NCBI GenBank assembly: GCA_049999805.1
Contig: JBNGIO010006284.1
Span: 352,001 to 402,834 of the forward strand
From: Folioceros fuciformis
Lineage: Eukaryota; Anthocerotophyta; Anthocerotopsida; Anthocerotales
Length of the DNA: 50,834 nucleotides
Direction of reading: 5' to 3'
Shown here: positions 46,449 through 50,834 of the stretch, one piece after another
Numbering within the stretch: position 1 is the stretch's first letter
Layout of the letters: every line of letters begins with the position of its first letter
Position numbers and translations under genes: made by a program
The notes under the pieces: model-generated
Seen by the model: only the letters and a program-made list of their open reading frames with translations
Databases searched by the model: none
Told to the model about the DNA's origin: nothing

Positions 46449-49400
46449 TCAGGGCTCCACACGGAGTAGATTGTTTTGGACACTGGTATCGCGCATGACC
46501 ATCTCCCTGCGGTGGTCGATGGTCCAGATGCCATCCACGATGAACTTGATCTCATAAACTCCAGGGTAGAGCAGCAAATCCAGACCCCAAAGCATGGGCC
46601 CTCGAGAACCGTCAAAATTGGGTATCTCAGACCTAAGATCTGGCTGAAAAGGGAAAAAATGTTGCCAGCCATTAAAACTGCCAGCCAGTTCGACTTTGGT
46701 GCCTTCCCCCCACCATTCAACAGACACCTTCTTGAGCCGTGACACGGCCACCTCAGCATCCTGCAACTTCCTCCTCTCCTCTTCCAATTCCACCTTGGCT
46801 TGAGCAATATCCGTGGAAACTTTGCCTTGCACGAGCATAAGCTCAGCTTTCATTTCTAGCAGCTCTTGTCTAAGGCTTAAGACCTCCGCTTCTCGGAGTT
46901 GTAGGGCTGATTTGAGGCTATCAATCTCAATTTGTGCCTGTTCCTGGAGCTGGACATCTACCTCCTTTCGTTTCTCTGCCAACCGCCCTATTTCTTGCTG
47001 CTTGGCCAAAATGCTGAAGATAATCCGATCTCTATCCTGCTGCTCAAAAGTTGCGTCCAAAGCAGACTCCAGCTGCAACTTTGCTTGCAGGATGGGACCC
47101 ATTTGTGCGGCAATAGTCTCCTCCCTCTCTGGGACGACACCATCTGGTTGATCTGCTTCCCAAGAGAGACCATCGGAGTGATAGTCATAATCTGCAATCC
47201 TCTCAAAGCCCTGGACATCGTTCATAGCAAACATTTCCTCGTTCCCTTCTTGAGAGTTCACCTCGTCATCTGGCTGCAGGCCAGAGCTTGCAATATCAAT
47301 TTCTCCGAGTGCTTGGGGCATGGCAGATTCATTCGGCCACAAATTTCCGTCGTTGTTAAGTTTCTTAGCTTCCTCTAAGACACCGGACTTCGTGTCCTCT
47401 TTGTCACGCCACTCAGTTCTTGCTCTGAGAGATTCCCGCAAGACTTTCAATCCTTCAGCACCTTTCCTAATCTCCAGCAGCTTCTGCCTCAACTGATCTC
47501 GAGTCTCCCTTAGCTTCTTGGTAGAATCTTCTTGTCCTGTGCTGAGCTTACCAATACCACCAATACCGCCAGATGGGGTTTCAAAGGTCCCAGACTCTTC
47601 CACAATGCTCGGCAGACCTGTGCTCAAAAACAACCGTGCCCTTTCCTGGAATGACAAGTGGCAGACAGTCCTCTCATCCGGAACACCCTGTGACTGTGGG
47701 TCAGATACAACAGGACTGACACTTTTACTCACCGGATTCACAAAATCTTGTTCTGAGACTGGAGCAGAACCCTGCTGTGCTAAGTTATCCGTCTCAGAGA
47801 GTTGTCCTTGTTCTGCACTCCTTTCAGACTCTTGCAGAATGCTCGACAGTCCCGTGCTCACAAACAGTCTTGCCCTTTCCTGGATTGACAGGTCAAATAC
47901 AGACCTCTCATTTGAGACAACTTGAGACTGTAAGTTAGGGACAACTGGACTTACATTTTTAGTTCCCGGATTTGTAGAGTCATATTCAGAGACTGGAAGG
48001 GAACTCTGCTGCACTGATCTCCCCTTCTCCGAAAGTTCCCCATGTTCTGTCTTCAGCTTTTCAACACCGCCAGATGCGGTTTCCAAATTTGAAAGTCCTG
48101 TGCTCAAAAACAACTTTGCCCTTTCCTCGACAGACAGGTCAAAGAGAGACCCCTTGTCTAGAATAGCTTGAGCTTGCAAATCAGTTACAGCAGGACTGGT
48201 ACTTTCCGTCCGCACATTTTCAGAATCCTGTTCTGTGGCCAAGCCCGATCCACCCTGCCATGAATTCTCTTGCTCAGAAAATAGTCCTGTTTCAATATCC
48301 AGCTTGCCAAAATCACACAATTGAGTTTCCAAGCTTCCACGCCCTGCTAGAAGGCTAGACAGACCTGTGTTCCTTGCTTTTTCCTCAATTGGCAGGTCCA
48401 AGTCATTCCTTTCATCTAGACCAGCATGAGATTGTAGCTCCTGAACAACAAGACTGTCCCTTTCAGTCTGCATAATTGTAGACTCTTGCTCTGTGATTGG
48501 AACAAAACCCTGCTGTCCTAATTTCTGCCTCTCGGTAAAATCTCCTTCTGTCGTGTTCAGCTTGTCAATATCACCAGATGGGGCCTCAAAACTTACCGAG
48601 CTCAGAAAAAACCTTGCTCGTTCCTCAATTGACAGATCCAAGACAGATCTCTCACCTGAACCAGCCTGAAACTGAGGCTCCTGTACAACAGGAATATCAT
48701 TTTCATTCCACAAACGATCATTGGACTCTTGCTCTGTGATTGGAACAGAACCCTGCTCTCTTGATTCCTGCTTGTCCGTAACTTCTTGTGCTGTTTTCAG
48801 CTTGCCGATGCCACCAGATGAGGCTTCCTGAGATTGTAGCTCCTGTACAACAGGACTACCACTTTCAGTCCGCAGTTCTACAGACCCTTGCTTTGTGCGA
48901 GGAACAGAACCTTGCTTAAGTAAATTCTCTGTCTCGGCAAATGTTCCGTCTGATGTATTCAGCGTGCCTGTACCACCTGATAAGGCTTCCAAGCTTTCTG
49001 CACTCAGAAACAACCTATCACTTTCCTCAATTGACATGACCAAGACAGACCTTTCATCTGAACCAGACTTAGATTGCAGCTCCTGTACAACAAGACTGTC
49101 AATTTCAGTCGACACATTTGCAGTATCTTGCTCTGTGATTGGAACAGGACCCTGCCGTCCTGATTTCTCCATTTCAAAAAGCTCTCCTTCCGCTGTATCC
49201 AGCTTGTCAATAACACCAGAAGGAGCTTCAGAGCTGCCCGACTCTTCCAGAGGGCTAGACAGTCCCTTGCTCGAAGGCAGCATCTCTCTTTCATACGCTA
49301 GCAGATCAAAGACATAACTCACATCTGAATCATCATGAGATGGTGCGTCAGGTACAGCCAGACTGACCTGTGCAGTCCCCAAATTTTCAGAATCATGTTC

Positions 49401-50834
49401 TGTAGTAGGAGCAAAGCTCTGCTGTTCCAAAGCATGCCCCTCACTGCGGAAAACGTCAGGTTGTTGTGCTCCGGTTTCAGAGCTTGCAGACTCGTGTACT
49501 CTGGACTCTTCCAAAAGGCTTGGCAGTCCTGTACTCGCGAGTAAAGTTGTTGTTTCCTCTCGCGACAGTCTTGAGACAGACTTATTCTCTGTACCAGACT
49601 CGTATCGGGAGGGTTGCACCACAGGATTGATATAGTCCACGTGCTGCAAATCTCCAGCATCCGAGACCAGGGACACAGAAGCCTCCTGCCCAACTGTTGG
49701 ATACTTGCTAATTGAAGCCGAAGCAACTGGTTCTGTGGAACTGGAGCTTGGAGCTTGTTCCTGGATATTGGTCTGGCCTGTAGCCACACACAACCTCGCT
49801 CTTTCCTCTGATGACAAGTGTAGCAAAGACCTCTCGGTTGTGCCAGCCTCAGGTTGCAGGCGTTGTTCACTAGGACTGACATTTTCTGTACCCTGTTCTG
49901 ATACTGAGTCGGAGGCAACCTGCCCTAAGAAGCTCCGCACCTCGGTAGGCAACGAAAGGTCCTCTTCTTGAGGAACCCCTGTTTCAGAGCTTGCAGACTG
50001 TCTTAGACTACTTGACTCTCCTGTACTCACCCACAAGCTTACTTGTTGCTCGGATGACAAGACCGAGACAGACCTCTCTTGTGAATCAATCTGAGGTGGC
50101 AAGCTAGATGCCACAGGACTGGAATCCTCGTGGAGACGATCCTGTTTCAAGACTGAGGAGATAGAAGCCTTCTGCTCTGAGGCCAACGCCGCCGCAGTCA
50201 CTACCTCATTTAAAGCTCCAACGTCCTCCCTCGGTCTGGGGACACCCACACTACTAAATGGCACCACCTGCTGAGTATTATCCTCAGCAATGACTTCACC
50301 TGGAGGACTGGCACGGCCGGGGTGCTGCAGTGTTGCAACATTTGGTACAGAAGGAGAATCCAGCCGTGGGAAGCTAAACCAACTCCCCCTGGCCTGTTCT
50401 GCACCTACATCCTCAATTTCCTCTGTCAATGCTTGCCCTGACACCACCTCTACCTGCACACTCACGTTCACACTAGAAGTTAAACTGCTCGCAAGCTCCC
50501 CCCTACCAGCTCGGCCCCCACAGTCAGAATCACTATTGCTCCCGCTGCTCGATCCTCTCCGAAATCTGGGATTCCCGAGCATGCGGCTCACAGCCTGATA
50601 CCCCCGACTCCGCACCGCATAAGCAAGATCCGAGCGACCCCTACTCGTCAGCTCCTTGATAGACGGCAACTGGTTGGCCGGCAGATCTTGCTGGGCAATG
50701 AATTGCGCCAACTGCTCCACCAGGAGAATGTCTTTCTTGCTGAGCTTTTCTCCGCCTATCTTCCTCCTTGCCTGCCGGTTCCCCTGCCCAAAACTGCCAG
50801 AACTAGAGCAAGTCACGCGGCAGAATCCCTGCGT
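46449..50834 (-). CDS. PTST3: PTST3-like starch protein with CBM48 domain and long repeat region, 5' partial
   Basis: PTST2/3-type proteins work at plastid starch granule initiation: a coiled coil contacts partners and a C-terminal CBM48 domain binds glucans. The frame is open across 1461 residues and runs off the window end. The ACG..GTG stretch at the edge has no ATG, so the start lies beyond base 50834. The N-terminal LPSIKELTSRGRSDLAYAVR and RSRGYQAVSRMLG form the motif seen in PTST3/FLO6 relatives. A long repeat-rich Ser/Glu region follows (about 47530-50110). A coiled coil lies near 46740-47060, with LSLRQELLEMKAELMLVQGK and VELEEERRKLQDAE. CBM48 follows at about 46452-46731: VSVEWWGEGTKVELAGSFNG, LLLYPGVYEIKFIVDGIW and a final NNLLRVEP. 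The assignment as PTST3 rather than PTST2 rests on the N-terminal motif and is moderately sure. Confidence 0.88.
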   Translation of the reverse strand, partial: TQGFCRVTCSSSGSFGQGNRQARRKIGGEKLSKKDILLVEQLAQFIAQQDLPANQLPSIKELTSRGRSDLAYAVRSRGYQAVSRMLGNPRFRRGSSSGSNSDSDCGGRAGRGELASSLTSSVNVSVQVEVVSGQALTEEIEDVGAEQARGSWFSFPRLDSPSVPNVATLQHPGRASPPGEVIAEDNTQQVVPFSSVGVPRPREDVGALNEVVTAAALASEQKASISSVLKQDRLHEDSSPVASSLPPQIDSQERSVSVLSSEQQVSLWVSTGESSSLRQSASSETGVPQEEDLSLPTEVRSFLGQVASDSVSEQGTENVSPSEQRLQPEAGTTERSLLHLSSEERARLCVATGQTNIQEQAPSSSSTEPVASASISKYPTVGQEASVSLVSDAGDLQHVDYINPVVQPSRYESGTENKSVSRLSREETTTLLASTGLPSLLEESRVHESASSETGAQQPDVFRSEGHALEQQSFAPTTEHDSENLGTAQVSLAVPDAPSHDDSDVSYVFDLLAYEREMLPSSKGLSSPLEESGSSEAPSGVIDKLDTAEGELFEMEKSGRQGPVPITEQDTANVSTEIDSLVVQELQSKSGSDERSVLVMSIEESDRLFLSAESLEALSGGTGTLNTSDGTFAETENLLKQGSVPRTKQGSVELRTESGSPVVQELQSQEASSGGIGKLKTAQEVTDKQESREQGSVPITEQESNDRLWNENDIPVVQEPQFQAGSGERSVLDLSIEERARFFLSSVSFEAPSGDIDKLNTTEGDFTERQKLGQQGFVPITEQESTIMQTERDSLVVQELQSHAGLDERNDLDLPIEEKARNTGLSSLLAGRGSLETQLCDFGKLDIETGLFSEQENSWQGGSGLATEQDSENVRTESTSPAVTDLQAQAILDKGSLFDLSVEERAKLFLSTGLSNLETASGGVEKLKTEHGELSEKGRSVQQSSLPVSEYDSTNPGTKNVSPVVPNLQSQVVSNERSVFDLSIQERARLFVSTGLSSILQESERSAEQGQLSETDNLAQQGSAPVSEQDFVNPVSKSVSPVVSDPQSQGVPDERTVCHLSFQERARLFLSTGLPSIVEESGTFETPSGGIGGIGKLSTGQEDSTKKLRETRDQLRQKLLEIRKGAEGLKVLRESLRARTEWRDKEDTKSGVLEEAKKLNNDGNLWPNESAMPQALGEIDIASSGLQPDDEVNSQEGNEEMFAMNDVQGFERIADYDYHSDGLSWEADQPDGVVPEREETIAAQMGPILQAKLQLESALDATFEQQDRDRIIFSILAKQQEIGRLAEKRKEVDVQLQEQAQIEIDSLKSALQLREAEVLSLRQELLEMKAELMLVQGKVSTDIAQAKVELEEERRKLQDAEVAVSRLKKVSVEWWGEGTKVELAGSFNGWQHFFPFQPDLRSEIPNFDGSRGPMLWGLDLLLYPGVYEIKFIVDGIWTIDHRREMVMRDTSVQNNLLRVEP
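47530..50110 (-). repeat. About ten degenerate ~80-residue repeats within the PTST3-like protein
   Basis: Each unit centres on a core like RSVFDLSIEERARLFLSTGL. Clear cores are RSVLDLSIEERARFFLSSVS, GSLFDLSVEERAKLFLSTGL, RSVFDLSIQERARLFVSTGL and RTVCHLSFQERARLFLSTGL. The cores are followed by Ser/Glu-rich text, a GKL(N/D/K)T-like step, a QGSVPITEQ-like step and a PVVQELQSQ-like step. Copies nearest the C-terminal half are most alike; those toward the N-terminus are more eroded. Confidence 0.85.

Overview
The window is nuclear DNA of a land plant. Genes have GT-AG introns of roughly 80-300 nt (mostly near 100 nt). Several nuclear genes encode predicted plastid or mitochondrial proteins, there are large PLS-class PPR (organelle RNA editing) genes, and one interstitial site carries plant-type TTTAGGG motifs. 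Compact introns combined with abundant intron-poor PLS-PPR genes suggest a seed-free plant. A hornwort fits well; a fern or lycophyte is not excluded. This placement is inference.

Layout. 1-9 kb: a 5'-truncated CIP7-like gene, then an intronless UBE2E/COP10-type ubiquitin-conjugating enzyme that keeps its catalytic cysteine. 9-21 kb: a degraded Copia RNase H trace, a very long PPR gene made of two complete PPR-E arrays fused head to tail, a convergent YJU2B/CCDC130-type splicing factor, a repeat-bearing AT-rich spacer with inverted telomere motifs, and a third related PPR gene with a DYW-like end. 21-26 kb: AT-rich spacer, plus a decayed copy of the DNA upstream of the third PPR gene joined to a fragment of that gene's coding sequence. 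26-34 kb: a small CRAL-TRIO/SEC14-like gene, a universal stress protein gene, a broken PPR pseudogene, a 24-bp minisatellite, a perfect 23-bp foldback and a ~53-bp tandem array. 34-51 kb: a dense block with BCKDH E1-alpha (mitochondrial), a canopy/saposin-like ER protein, GRXS16 and PPR4 head to head, PSRP1 (plastid ribosome hibernation factor), and a 5'-truncated PTST3-like starch protein with an unusual array of ~80-residue repeats.

How they relate. Two processes recur. One is light signalling and ubiquitin (CIP7-like, COP10-like). The other is organelle function: RNA processing (PPR genes, PPR4), plastid translation (PSRP1), plastid redox (GRXS16), starch (PTST3-like) and branched-chain amino acid breakdown (E1-alpha). 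The PPR paralogues form a local family of three arrays in two intact genes, plus one pseudogene and one fragment, consistent with local duplication and decay. Exon joins were derived by hand from splice motifs, reading phase and remembered family sequences; no search was run.
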